From Candidatus Poribacteria bacterium (GTDB taxonomy: Bacteria > Poribacteria > WGA-4E > GCA-2687025): 64,000 nucleotides of DNA. The notes beneath the pieces are model-generated. The model ran no database searches. It saw only the letters and a program-made list of their open reading frames with translations, and was not told where the DNA came from. The translations under genes were made by a program, and so were the position numbers. Location of the stretch: positions 1 through 64,000 of the forward strand of contig JAPPNK010000018.1 in assembly GCA_028818695.1 (NCBI GenBank), given 5' to 3'. Of the stretch, positions 7,544 to 16,317 are shown one piece after another (position 1 is the first letter of the stretch; each line of letters starts with the position of its first letter).

Positions 7544-10500
7544 CATCCTTTGCGCCTCGTTTGGCGGCTGCGGCGCTTCTTCTCGGCGCGGCTTTTCTAT
7601 GCTCCGCCCAGACCGAAGAGAACGCCCCCCGCGAATTCGCCCCCAGCCCTGAAACGCGCGACGACTGGACTCCCTCTCAAACGACTGAAGAAATGGACGG
7701 AGGGGAGGACAGCGACTCATACGCCGCCAACCTCGTCGCCGCCACGATCTCGTACCACCGCGCGCAGCGGATGAACGGCGACGGGTTGCTCGCGGCTCTG
7801 CCCGACGGCGGCATCCCCGACCTTGAAAACAACCGCCCCGTGGGAGGCGGTCCCGCCAATTTCAATCTGCCGCTCAACTCCAGCCTAGAGGTGAAGGGGT
7901 ATAAGTCGTTCCTGTTTCAGTATAACCACACGCACTACTTTGGGCGCGAGGGCTTGACAGGCCTCTACGGCAGCAGCCTCGGCGGCGGGCGGTTCTCCAC
8001 AGGCTACTCCGACTTCGAATACGGCAGCTACGGCTCCTACGACAGTTACGGCGGCTTCGGCTCATCCTACGGGGGCGGCTTCGGTTCATCCTATGGCGGC
8101 GGCTTTGGTTCATCGTACGGCGGATACGGCGGCTTCGGCTCATCCTACGGCGGATACGGGAGATACGGCGGAGGCGCCGACGGGTTCAACATACGCCAAG
8201 AGCTGCAGATCGGCATCCACGGCAGAGTCGGCCGTCACACGCATGTGGCGGTCGACTATTCAGACGCCGCGCGCTCCTACACGGGCTTCGGGGAGAAGCA
8301 GCAGCGCATCGCCGTCTGGTATGAGGGCGGAGAAGAGAACATCATCAAGCGCGCCGCATTCGGAGACATCACGCTGGACCTTCCGAACACGCGCTTTGTG
8401 CGCATGAACAGGAACCTGTTTGGGGCGCAGCTGGTCGCCGAATCGGGCGGAGCGCGCGCGACGCTCTTCGGCTCCCGCACAAAAGGGCTTAAAGGAAAAT
8501 GGAAGTCGAGCGGGCAGTCCAGACGCGCCGGCGGAGGCCCCGGACGGCAGATCGCCGACACTAGCTTCGCCCGCCAGCGGTACTATCAGCTGCATCTCGG
8601 CGAAGACGGAGAGATACACCCTGAATATCTGCCCATCAAGAAAAACAGCGAACGCATCTATATTGATGACGGGGACGGAACGAACAACGTCGCCGGGACG
8701 CAGACCATCGACGGCTACTTCAACCTGCAATACTCCGGCGACAATTACGCCATCGACTACGAAACGGGGCAGATCGAATTTTTCAACCAGGTTTCTCCGC
8801 GCGCCAAGATTGTCGTCGCGTATGAATATATCGGCGCAGGCGGCGGAACCGTCGGCGACACAGAAGATCCGCTTGCGGAAGGCGGGGGGCATGTCGTCTT
8901 AAAACAAGAATCGCTGCGCGGAACGGAGCTGATGAATGTGTACAGCCTCGGCAACCGCAATATCAGCCCTACCGACTTTGAACTCACGATATGGAGAGGC
9001 GGAAAGCAGGCGTACCAGGACGAGTCGGGCAACCCGATCCCGTACATCCAGATTTTTGGGTTAGACAGGGACGGCGACGGGCGGGTCGACATCGAATACG
9101 ACAGAGACGGCGACGGTCAATACGACTCGCTCATCATCGACTTTGAAAAGGGGCTTCTCATTTTTCCGGACGCGCGCCCCTTTGCGCTGGAAGATCCGCA
9201 TCCGTACGCGCACTTGCGGGAGGAGCTCGCCAACCCAGCGCTCTACCGCGATACGCACAACCCGAACGCGTCGATCTACGCCATTCAAGCCGCCTACTCC
9301 TACCGCTCGGACGAGTACAACCTGAACGTTCTGAACATCATTCCCGGCAGCGAAATTGTCCGCGTCAACGGACAGCGGCTCGCGCCCGGCGACTACAACA
9401 TGTTTTACGAATTCGGCTCGCTCACCTTCAACCGCCCCTTGAGCGAGTTTGACGAGGTGGAGGTCGAGTATGAATACTCGCCGTTTGGATCGTCGCTTCA
9501 ACAGACCGTCGCGGGCGTCTGGCTCAGCTACGAGTGGACGCCGAAACGGTCTGAAGACCCGCAGGACGCGCAGTCGAATATGCTTGACCAAGCGCTCGCT
9601 CCATACGGCGGGAGCTCCTCTTTCGGCTCATCATACAACAATTACGGCTCCTCCTACGGGAGTTCCTACGGCTCCTCTTACAGCAGTTACGGCGGCTCCT
9701 ACGGCGGCGGATACGGGGGAAGTTACGGCGGCTCCTACGGCGGCGGATACGGGGGAAGTTACGGCGGCTCCTACGGCGGCAGCTATTCCCGCCGCGCGTA
9801 CGGGTTGACCTCCGGCAGCTTTTTCGACCCTGTCTTTATCGACGGTCTTCAGATCGCAACAGGATATATTTACAACGCCGGGCAGCGTTCCGCCGGTCCG
9901 CCGTCCATCGCCGAGACGCCAGGACGGCTTCAGGCGTTCGATGTGAACGGCAGCCTCGGACGCGCTTTTGAGCTGTCGGGGCTGATCAGCTCGCTTCCGT
10001 TTGTCGATGTCGGCAAGATGCCGCTCGCGCTCCATTTCAGCGGCGAGGCGGCATTTAGCCACAACAACCCGAACTCGTACGGACTCGCGCTCATTGACAG
10101 CATGGAAGGCGCGCGCGACTCCTCTTCCATGCCGGTCTTCAAACGCAGATGGCAGATCGCCGCGCCGCCTATCGAGACGCGCCTGTCCAACTTTTCCCGC
10201 GTCCACTTCCCGATTCAGCAGCGCGACGACGACAACCCGCCCGACAACTACTTCCGCAACCAGCGCGTCGCCTCCTCCTCCATCGACGGCATCCCAAGAG
10301 GCGGCGAGGAACGGCTCATCGGCGAAATCGGGTACCGGTTCAACGATGTCTCCGCTGAGTGGGGCGGGCTGACCTATCCGATCAGCGCCGAGGGAGAAGA
10401 TTATCTGAACCGGCAGTCGCTGGAGGTGTGGATACGCTCCGTCGGCGACGACAGCGCGACGCTCCACATCGCCGTTGGGCATTTCAGCGAGGATGTGGAC

Positions 10501-13500
10501 GACGACAAGCGACTCGACAGCGAAGACCTGCCGCCCGACCTGACCGATACGAACGGCGACAACGTCGTTGACCTGCTTGACCTGGACCTAGAAAATCTGT
10601 CGGACGAGAACAAATTTCGGGGCAACGGCAAGCTGGAGCTGGACGAAGATGAGGGTTGGGTTTGGAACGGTCCCGTCTCCAACACGCGCATCGGCGCCAA
10701 CAACACGATCCTGGACACCGAGGACCTGAACGGCGACGGCGCGCTTGACACGCTCGATTCCTATTTCACGATCGCCATTCCGCTGAACGCGATCCCGGAC
10801 AGCTGGGTAAAGAAGGAGAACGCGGCGACCGGCTGGAAGTTTCTCTCCATTCCGCTGAACGAGGCGGAACCTGTCGGGCTGCCGAACTGGGGCTTTGTGA
10901 AACAGACGCGCATTCTGCTTGAAAAAAACAGGCCTGGGACGATAACAGGCAAGCTGCAGTTTGCGTCGCTTGAAATCGTCGGCAACCAGTGGGAGCAGGG
11001 GATCGTCGCAGGGAAGGACGGGGAGCTGCGCGCCGATACGGGCGAATATATGCGGGTCAGCGCGAAAGACAACTTCAACTTTGACTCCTACCGCTTCGCA
11101 TATCAGCAGATCGAAGACAACGACGAGTTTCAACGGCTGCATCCGCTCGTTCAATCGGCGTACCAGCTCGGCGTGACGGAGCGGCGGGAGCAGTCGCTCG
11201 CGCTGGAATACGGGCTGGACCCTGACTCTCTGGGCGTCACCTGGCGGCGGGTTGAGGGACCGCGTCAAGGCGACGGCGCCGACTTTTCCAAGCACCAGAC
11301 GCTCAAGATATGGGTCTACAACCCGGCGGGGCGTCCGACCGGCGCGTCGCTTGTGCTGCGGCTGAGCGCGGCGCTGCGCTCAAACCTCTCCTACAGTTAC
11401 CGTCATTCTGGGAGCGCCTATGACGAGGAGGAGTCGAAGGTGAATGTCTTAGAGGGTCTGGACGATTACTACGAATTCACCCTTCCCATCGATTTCACGG
11501 GCTGGAAGCAGGCGGTCATTTCGATAGCGGACGAGGACAGGGACGGGAATCCGGACGGGCTGCGCGTCGTCGGTTCGCCGTCGTTGACGAGCGTCAGCGG
11601 CGTTGTTCTGGGCATTCAGAACAAGACGGGCGAGACGATGGAGGGAGAGCTGTGGGTGAACGACATCTACCTCGCCGATCCGCTTGTTCAATCGGGCTGG
11701 GCGCGGCGGGGGGACAGCCAGTTTCGGCTTGGGAATCTGCTGCAGGTGCGGGTGAGCGCGTCGAGCCAGGACCAGGATTTTGAAGAATCTGCCGCGCAGC
11801 CCGCCAGCTCCTCTTACGGCAGGCGGTATCAGCAGTTGAGCCAGAGCGCGAACGATTTCAGCATGAACGCGCGTTTGACGCCAGCGCCGTGGCTTCCGCT
11901 GGAGTACAGCGTCCGGAACCAGGAGACAGAGACCGATGAGAGTTACAGCATCATTCAGACAGCGCAGCTGGGGCGCAACACCGTCTCAAACCGCACGGCG
12001 CGCGGCGGCGTTCAATTTCAGAAATGGCCGTCGCTGAATGTGATGTACGACTCGCAGGAGCATTGGAACGAGAGTCGCGGCACCGAGTTCAGCGATCTAT
12101 ACGTGGCGACGCTGCGGTATGACGCGGCGCGCAAATTCGGTTTGAACGCCGAATACCGGCATGAGGATGTGAAGGTCGACCGCGAAACGGCAGATCCGAA
12201 CAGCTCCGACGACGGCGGCGGGTACGGATACTACGGCAGCAGCCTGAACGACCGCATCATCGACAGCGGCTCAATCAGTTTACAGCTGAGCCCATTTGCG
12301 TCGCTGCGCCTTCAGCCGACCTACGATGTGACGCGGGAGATGGAGCTGTTTACGGAGGAAGACGAATCGGAGGGGCGTTACGGGTTGTCGGAGCGGGGGC
12401 AGCGGGTTTCGATTCGTCCGACGATCAACCGCTCCTTTTTCGGCGCGCGTCCGAACGTCGGGGCGCAGATGAACGCGCGGGAGAACTGGTTTGAGCAGCA
12501 AAAAGACATCTCGCTCAACTTCAACGCGCGGTTTGGCGCGACATTTCGGCTCGCCGAGATCGTCAGTTTTGAGACGAAGCGGGCGGAGCCGATGGAAGCG
12601 CCGGGCATAGGTCCGCTTGCTATGGAAAACGGCGCCAAATCGACCGAAGCAGAGGGGGCGGCAGCCGATTCAAACAAAGATAAAACAGAAATGGCGGAAG
12701 AGACAACCCCAACCGAAGACCCAACGAAAACAGAAACAGCAGAAAAGACCGAGACGGCAGCCGATTCCACAAAAACGGGAACAGCGGAAGAGACAACCCC
12801 AACCGACGATTCAACGAAAACGGAAACGGCAGAAAAGACCGCAGCGGCAGCCAATTCTACAAAAACGGAAACAGCGGAAGAAACAGCCTCAACCGAAGAC
12901 CCAACGAAAACAGAAGCCGCAGAAAAGACCGCGGCGGCAGGCGATTCCACAAAAACGGAAACAGCGGAAGAGACAACCCCAACCGACGACCCAACAAATA
13001 CAGAAACCGGGGAAGAAACCGAGACAGCAAACGATTCAAACAGATCTGAAAACGAAACGGCAGCAGAGGAAGGTTCAACCGAAACGGAACCTGCCCCGTT
13101 GCCAAGCGGCTCTTCGAATCCGTCGTCGGTCGAAATCGATGAGGAGTTTTTCCGCGAGCAGGAGAGCCTCGACCGCATGAACCGATACGGATACGATCCA
13201 TACGCCTATGAAGAGGCGCAGCTGAACCGCGCCGACTGGCTTGGAGCGGGCAATATGCAGATGGACCGCGCCCTTGCCGGCGGGCGAGATCGGTTTGCCG
13301 ACGATGGATTGAACCCGTTTCAGCGCTCCGTCAACACGCTGACGCTCAGCGCCGATTACAGCATCGACATACGCGACTATCTGCGCAGGCTGAAATCCGA
13401 CGCGACGGTCCTGGACGCGCTGCGTATGCCGGAGGACGCGCCGGAGCGGTCGTCGTCAACGCGCTCCGTCCGCCTGTCGCTGCGCGGGTCGTTCGATCCG

Positions 13501-14145
13501 CTTCAATGGCTTGCGCTCAGCGCGGACGCCTCGCTGCGCGACAGCTACACCAAAAATGTCGGCGCAAGTTCCCAAGACGACTCGCTTCTCGCCGGGGCGG
13601 ACGCGCAGATATTCGCCCGCGGCGGACGCTCAACGATTCAGCTCAGCTACAATTTCAACACGACGGAGCGTTCCAACAGCGCCTCCATTTTTGGGGACAG
13701 CCGCTCCCATGAAAGCGCGCTCACCTGGCGGCAGTCGCTGGGCGAAACGCGCTTGTCTCTCGGCAGCCGCGTCAACTTTAGGCGCCAGGAGCGCAGCGGC
13801 GTTGAAACGAACTCGATCATCGTGACGCCCAGTATGAGCGTCGACTACACCTTAAAAACCGCCGCCGGCTGGCGCGTTCCGATCGTCGGAACGGTTCTGA
13901 AGTTGGAGCAGAACCTAAACGTGACAAACTACTTGACGACGGTGGTTCGGCGCGGAAATCTGGGCAACCAGTCCGAAGAGCGGTCGGAGCGTTACCAGAC
14001 GGCGCTGCAGCTTGGATACCGTTTGAGCCAGCATGTGCGCGCCGACCTGAACCTTAGCCTGAGTTATCTGAAAGACAGGGTGGAGGCGGGGCGCGACTAC
14101 TTTGCCGTTTCGTCGGCGCTGATGGTGCGCGGAGAGCTGTTGTAG
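7540..14145 (+). CDS. Giant SprA-like outer-membrane/cell-surface protein
   Basis: The 2201-residue protein starts with a signal peptide (LAAAALLLGAAFLCSAQ). It shows several features I associate with SprA, the giant translocon barrel of type IX secretion: LDRDGDGRVDIEYD followed by FEKGLLIFPDARPF, a VNGQRLAPGDY block, sugar-binding-like segments rich in LEVWIRS and WKFLSIPLNE, and TGKLQFASLEIVGNQW. Tyr/Gly/Ser-rich low-complexity tracts occupy about residues 157-215 and 687-755. A Thr/Glu/Lys/Ala repeat fills about 1718-1830. The C-terminal part is rich in alternating beta-strand patterns and ends LMVRGELL without a clear sorting tail. The start is TTG at 7540, overlapping the preceding stop, with GGAGA upstream. 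The relation to SprA is by pattern only. Confidence 0.75.
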   Translation: MTSFAPRLAAAALLLGAAFLCSAQTEENAPREFAPSPETRDDWTPSQTTEEMDGGEDSDSYAANLVAATISYHRAQRMNGDGLLAALPDGGIPDLENNRPVGGGPANFNLPLNSSLEVKGYKSFLFQYNHTHYFGREGLTGLYGSSLGGGRFSTGYSDFEYGSYGSYDSYGGFGSSYGGGFGSSYGGGFGSSYGGYGGFGSSYGGYGRYGGGADGFNIRQELQIGIHGRVGRHTHVAVDYSDAARSYTGFGEKQQRIAVWYEGGEENIIKRAAFGDITLDLPNTRFVRMNRNLFGAQLVAESGGARATLFGSRTKGLKGKWKSSGQSRRAGGGPGRQIADTSFARQRYYQLHLGEDGEIHPEYLPIKKNSERIYIDDGDGTNNVAGTQTIDGYFNLQYSGDNYAIDYETGQIEFFNQVSPRAKIVVAYEYIGAGGGTVGDTEDPLAEGGGHVVLKQESLRGTELMNVYSLGNRNISPTDFELTIWRGGKQAYQDESGNPIPYIQIFGLDRDGDGRVDIEYDRDGDGQYDSLIIDFEKGLLIFPDARPFALEDPHPYAHLREELANPALYRDTHNPNASIYAIQAAYSYRSDEYNLNVLNIIPGSEIVRVNGQRLAPGDYNMFYEFGSLTFNRPLSEFDEVEVEYEYSPFGSSLQQTVAGVWLSYEWTPKRSEDPQDAQSNMLDQALAPYGGSSSFGSSYNNYGSSYGSSYGSSYSSYGGSYGGGYGGSYGGSYGGGYGGSYGGSYGGSYSRRAYGLTSGSFFDPVFIDGLQIATGYIYNAGQRSAGPPSIAETPGRLQAFDVNGSLGRAFELSGLISSLPFVDVGKMPLALHFSGEAAFSHNNPNSYGLALIDSMEGARDSSSMPVFKRRWQIAAPPIETRLSNFSRVHFPIQQRDDDNPPDNYFRNQRVASSSIDGIPRGGEERLIGEIGYRFNDVSAEWGGLTYPISAEGEDYLNRQSLEVWIRSVGDDSATLHIAVGHFSEDVDDDKRLDSEDLPPDLTDTNGDNVVDLLDLDLENLSDENKFRGNGKLELDEDEGWVWNGPVSNTRIGANNTILDTEDLNGDGALDTLDSYFTIAIPLNAIPDSWVKKENAATGWKFLSIPLNEAEPVGLPNWGFVKQTRILLEKNRPGTITGKLQFASLEIVGNQWEQGIVAGKDGELRADTGEYMRVSAKDNFNFDSYRFAYQQIEDNDEFQRLHPLVQSAYQLGVTERREQSLALEYGLDPDSLGVTWRRVEGPRQGDGADFSKHQTLKIWVYNPAGRPTGASLVLRLSAALRSNLSYSYRHSGSAYDEEESKVNVLEGLDDYYEFTLPIDFTGWKQAVISIADEDRDGNPDGLRVVGSPSLTSVSGVVLGIQNKTGETMEGELWVNDIYLADPLVQSGWARRGDSQFRLGNLLQVRVSASSQDQDFEESAAQPASSSYGRRYQQLSQSANDFSMNARLTPAPWLPLEYSVRNQETETDESYSIIQTAQLGRNTVSNRTARGGVQFQKWPSLNVMYDSQEHWNESRGTEFSDLYVATLRYDAARKFGLNAEYRHEDVKVDRETADPNSSDDGGGYGYYGSSLNDRIIDSGSISLQLSPFASLRLQPTYDVTREMELFTEEDESEGRYGLSERGQRVSIRPTINRSFFGARPNVGAQMNARENWFEQQKDISLNFNARFGATFRLAEIVSFETKRAEPMEAPGIGPLAMENGAKSTEAEGAAADSNKDKTEMAEETTPTEDPTKTETAEKTETAADSTKTGTAEETTPTDDSTKTETAEKTAAAANSTKTETAEETASTEDPTKTEAAEKTAAAGDSTKTETAEETTPTDDPTNTETGEETETANDSNRSENETAAEEGSTETEPAPLPSGSSNPSSVEIDEEFFREQESLDRMNRYGYDPYAYEEAQLNRADWLGAGNMQMDRALAGGRDRFADDGLNPFQRSVNTLTLSADYSIDIRDYLRRLKSDATVLDALRMPEDAPERSSSTRSVRLSLRGSFDPLQWLALSADASLRDSYTKNVGASSQDDSLLAGADAQIFARGGRSTIQLSYNFNTTERSNSASIFGDSRSHESALTWRQSLGETRLSLGSRVNFRRQERSGVETNSIIVTPSMSVDYTLKTAAGWRVPIVGTVLKLEQNLNVTNYLTTVVRRGNLGNQSEERSERYQTALQLGYRLSQHVRADLNLSLSYLKDRVEAGRDYFAVSSALMVRGELL
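8010..8175 (+). repeat. Gly/Ser/Tyr-coding short repeats, block 1
   Basis: Imperfect 15-27-base units of the type GGCTTCGGCTCATCCTACGG repeat within the SprA-like gene and encode SSYGGGFG and SSYGGYG. All units keep the reading frame. A second, similar block lies at about 9610-9785. Confidence 0.85.
9610..9785 (+). repeat. Gly/Ser/Tyr-coding short repeats, block 2
   Basis: Units encoding GSYGGSYGGGYG repeat in frame, including two nearly identical runs around 9695-9775. Low-complexity tracts like this usually form flexible or adhesive surface segments, and they vary in length by slippage. Confidence 0.85.
12694..13053 (+). repeat. 90-bp in-frame tandem repeat
   Basis: GCGGAAGA recurs at 12694, 12784, 12874 and 12964, an exact 90-base period. 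Each unit encodes 30 residues of the pattern AEETTPTEDPTKTETAEKT and so on, made of two related 15-residue halves. The last unit decays towards 13050. The block inserts a highly charged linker into the SprA-like protein. Confidence 0.9.
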
Positions 14146-14220
14146 CGGATAGCGGCCGAGTAGTGCGCTTATACAGAGGTTTTATTTTTTAACCCTAAAG
14201 CGTTCACGCCGCGCGTCGTC

Positions 14221-14240
14221 ATTCCCGCGCAAGCGGGAAT
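14221..14240. repeat. REP-like palindrome ATTCCC-N8-GGGAAT
   Basis: A 20-base palindrome (ATTCCCGCGCAAGCGGGAAT) followed by CCAG lies in the 224-base gap between the SprA-like gene and tRNA-Ser. The same motif recurs at 22146, 50906, 51664, 54956 and 55113, in both orientations. The rest of this gap shows no other clear feature. Confidence 0.85.
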
Positions 14241-14369
14241 CCAGAGTCCAACAGACAACGTCCGCGTTCGCATGCCGACATGCCCAACTAAAGCCTCAAG
14301 ATCAGAGTAATCCATTTGACCTTGAAGCGGCTGAGGCGTATGATTTAGGCTGTCGATTGTTCGCAGAAC

Positions 14370-14459
14370 GGAGAGATGCAGGAGCGGCTGAACTGGCATG
14401 ACTGGAAATCATGTGTGGCGGCAACGTCACCGAGGGTTCGAATCCCTCTCTCTCCGCCA
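14370..14459 (+). tRNA. tRNA-Ser(GGA)
   Basis: The acceptor stem GGAGAGA pairs with TCTCTCC at 14449-14455. The anticodon arm CATGACTGGAAATCATG presents GGA. A long variable arm (class II) and the T-loop TTCGAAT follow. Discriminator G and an encoded CCA complete 90 bases. It reads UCC and UCU serine codons. Confidence 0.95.
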
Positions 14460-14469
14460 CCGCCTCCGT

Positions 14470-14772
14470 TCACAGCTCCACATACACATACCCTTCCTTG
14501 ACGACAACCGGAAAGGTGGGCAGTTTCAGCGAGCAGTCGGTCAGGCACTCCCCCGTGTCGACTCGCAGTTCATAGCCATGTTCCCAGCAGATGAGTGTAT
14601 GTCCGTTCAGGCTGGCTCTGTCCAGTTCAATCTCTTCGTGCGGGCAGTAGTTGCCGGTGGCGTAGATTTCTCCGTCGATGTTGAAGAGCAGCGTTTCGAT
14701 GCCATGGATGTCGACGAGCAGTCGGTTTCCTGGAGGTATTTCCCGCAGCCTTGCCGCCTTGAAGAGCGCCAT
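14470..14772 (-). CDS. Rieske-type [2Fe-2S] ferredoxin
   Basis: The 100-residue soluble protein has the Rieske cluster motif NYCPHEE near residue 43 and CWEHGYEL near residue 62: two Cys and two His in CxH...CxxH order. Its small size and lack of a membrane helix match ferredoxin components of aromatic-ring or nitrite-reductase-like systems (NirD-type), which pass single electrons to a partner oxygenase or reductase. No such partner is nearby, so its role is open. It is divergent from the cell-wall cluster and ends 11 bases from the tRNA-Ser gene. The ribosome-binding site AAAGGCG lies eight bases before the ATG. Confidence 0.88.
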   Translation of the reverse strand: MALFKAARLREIPPGNRLLVDIHGIETLLFNIDGEIYATGNYCPHEEIELDRASLNGHTLICWEHGYELRVDTGECLTDCSLKLPTFPVVVKEGYVYVEL

Positions 14773-14872
14773 CAGAAGTTCGCCTTTCTGCGTTTTAAAC
14801 GCCGTTCAACCGATAATGATGGCTGTTTTGGGGTTTCAGGTCAAGAAAAAGGCGAAAATGCGCATTTGAGCA

Positions 14873-14901
14873 TTGACACGTCGGCCGCCTTTTTGTAGAA
14901 T
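14873..14901 (+). promoter_or_regulatory. Sigma-70-type promoter of the cell-wall/division cluster
   Basis: TTGACA (14873-14878) and TAGAAT (14896-14901) are separated by exactly 17 bases. The predicted start lies about 50 bases before rsmH. It is the best consensus match in this gap. Confidence 0.75.
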
Positions 14902-14956
14902 AAGGCTAAGTTAGGCGTTTTGTTTTAAGCGCGCCGTTGAGTTGAGGGAAATGCGC

Positions 14957-15835
14957 ATGCCTTACGGACATCACCAGCCGGTTTTGCTTGAAGAAACGCT
15001 GGGATGTCTTCAACCAAAGCCGACCGGGTTTTATATTGACGCGACGGTCGGCCTTGGCGGACATGCGGAGGCGATTCTTGAGGCGTCCGCGCCCAGCGGC
15101 CGTCTGCTTGGAATTGACCAGGACCCTGAAGCGGCGTTTGCGGCGAGGCGGAGGTTGGCGCGTTTCGGAAAGCGCGCCGTCCTTGAGCAGGCGAATTTTG
15201 CCGACCTTGCCCGTATGGAACTTCCAAAGGCGGACGGGATTCTCATGGATCTGGGCGTATCATCCGCACAGCTGGAAGATTCGGGGCGCGGATTCTCTTT
15301 TAAACGCGATGAACCGCTTGATATGCGTATGAATCCTGAAACCTCAACAACGGCAGCTGACGTATTAAACACATACACGCAGAAGCGGTTAGAACAGGTC
15401 TTCCGCGAATATGGAGCTGAGCGGCGATCCAAACAGATTGCGAATGCAGTGGCGAAACAGCGGCGAACCGAACCATTTGAGACGACGGGACAGCTTGTCA
15501 GGGCGGTCGGCTTGCGCGGAGCGGGCGGGCGCATCCATCCTGCGACGCGCGTCTTTCAGGCTCTGCGAATCGCTGTCAACCAAGAGCTGGACAGGCTGCG
15601 GGAGGGTCTGGACGCGGCGATCCCGGCGTTGAATGCCGGCGGAACCTTGTGCGTCCTTTCCTTTCATTCTCTGGAGGATCGGCTCGTCAAATGGCGGTTT
15701 CGGAACGAGGCGCGGCGCAACCCCGCCTACGAAATCTTGTGCGAGAAGCCGACGACTCCGACTAGCGATGAGCTTTGTATGAACCCGCGGTCTCGCAGCG
15801 CGAAGTTGCGCGCGTTGCGGTTCGCGCCATACTAG
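14957..15835 (+). CDS. rsmH: 16S rRNA (cytosine1402-N4)-methyltransferase
   Basis: RsmH (MraW) methylates C1402 in the ribosomal P site. HHQPVLLEE at the N-terminus, DATVGLGGHA (SAM motif), GIDQDPEA, DLGVSSAQLE, and RGFSF with PLDMRM are all diagnostic. LSFHSLEDR and NPRSRSAKLRALR close the protein. I choose the ATG at 14957 because GAGGG lies eight bases upstream; the earlier ATG at 14951 and TTG at 14942 are too close to that site. It is the first gene of the division/cell-wall cluster, and no mraZ precedes it. Confidence 0.95.
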   Translation: MPYGHHQPVLLEETLGCLQPKPTGFYIDATVGLGGHAEAILEASAPSGRLLGIDQDPEAAFAARRRLARFGKRAVLEQANFADLARMELPKADGILMDLGVSSAQLEDSGRGFSFKRDEPLDMRMNPETSTTAADVLNTYTQKRLEQVFREYGAERRSKQIANAVAKQRRTEPFETTGQLVRAVGLRGAGGRIHPATRVFQALRIAVNQELDRLREGLDAAIPALNAGGTLCVLSFHSLEDRLVKWRFRNEARRNPAYEILCEKPTTPTSDELCMNPRSRSAKLRALRFAPY

Positions 15836-15852
15836 AAATGTTAGGGCAATTG

Positions 15853-16317
15853 ATGACGACGAATTTGAAGCCCCATAGCAGCGCGGCGCGGAGCAGGCGC
15901 TTGGAAATGCGCAGGTCTCAGCGCGCTGAATTGAAAGACGCGATGGCAAAATGGCCCCCAATTATTTTAATGGGCGCGCTTGCGGCTGTCTGCGCCGTTC
16001 AGATATGGCTTGCCAACTCGCAGACGCAGATTTCGTTTGAGATCAAGGAAATCAACGACAGGATCGAATCGGTCAACAACGCCATCGACATTGCGCACAT
16101 CGAGGTGGAGCGCCGGCATGCGCCCGCATATGTCGCCTCGGTGGCGCAGGAGCTCGGCTTTGTGAAAGCGGAGAAGGGACCTGAAGTGGTGCCTATGGGC
16201 GCGCCGATGCCGCAGATAACGGCGCAGGTCGGCTTGTCGCTCAGAGCAAGGAAAACGGCGGCCGTTCAAGAAACGTTCCTGCTCAATCGACAGAACGACC
16301 TGGAGATCGAAGAGTAG
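15853..16317 (+). CDS. ftsL: FtsL-like division protein
   Basis: The small bitopic protein has a basic cytoplasmic N-terminus, one membrane helix (IILMGALAAVCAVQIWLA) and a heptad-patterned periplasmic helix (FEIKEINDRIESVNNAID). That is the layout of FtsL, which pairs with FtsB and FtsQ to activate septal synthesis. Sequence conservation in FtsL is poor, so the call rests on topology and on its place between rsmH and ftsI. The ATG at 15853 has AGGG six bases upstream. An in-frame ATG at 15838 lacks a site. The C-terminal 50 residues are longer than in typical FtsL. Confidence 0.75.
   Translation: MTTNLKPHSSAARSRRLEMRRSQRAELKDAMAKWPPIILMGALAAVCAVQIWLANSQTQISFEIKEINDRIESVNNAIDIAHIEVERRHAPAYVASVAQELGFVKAEKGPEVVPMGAPMPQITAQVGLSLRARKTAAVQETFLLNRQNDLEIEE

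Noticed and set aside
12617-13201. Lys/Arg/Gln-rich or Leu/Phe-rich readings on both strands
   Set aside because: They are alternate frames of the 90-base coding repeat within the SprA-like gene.
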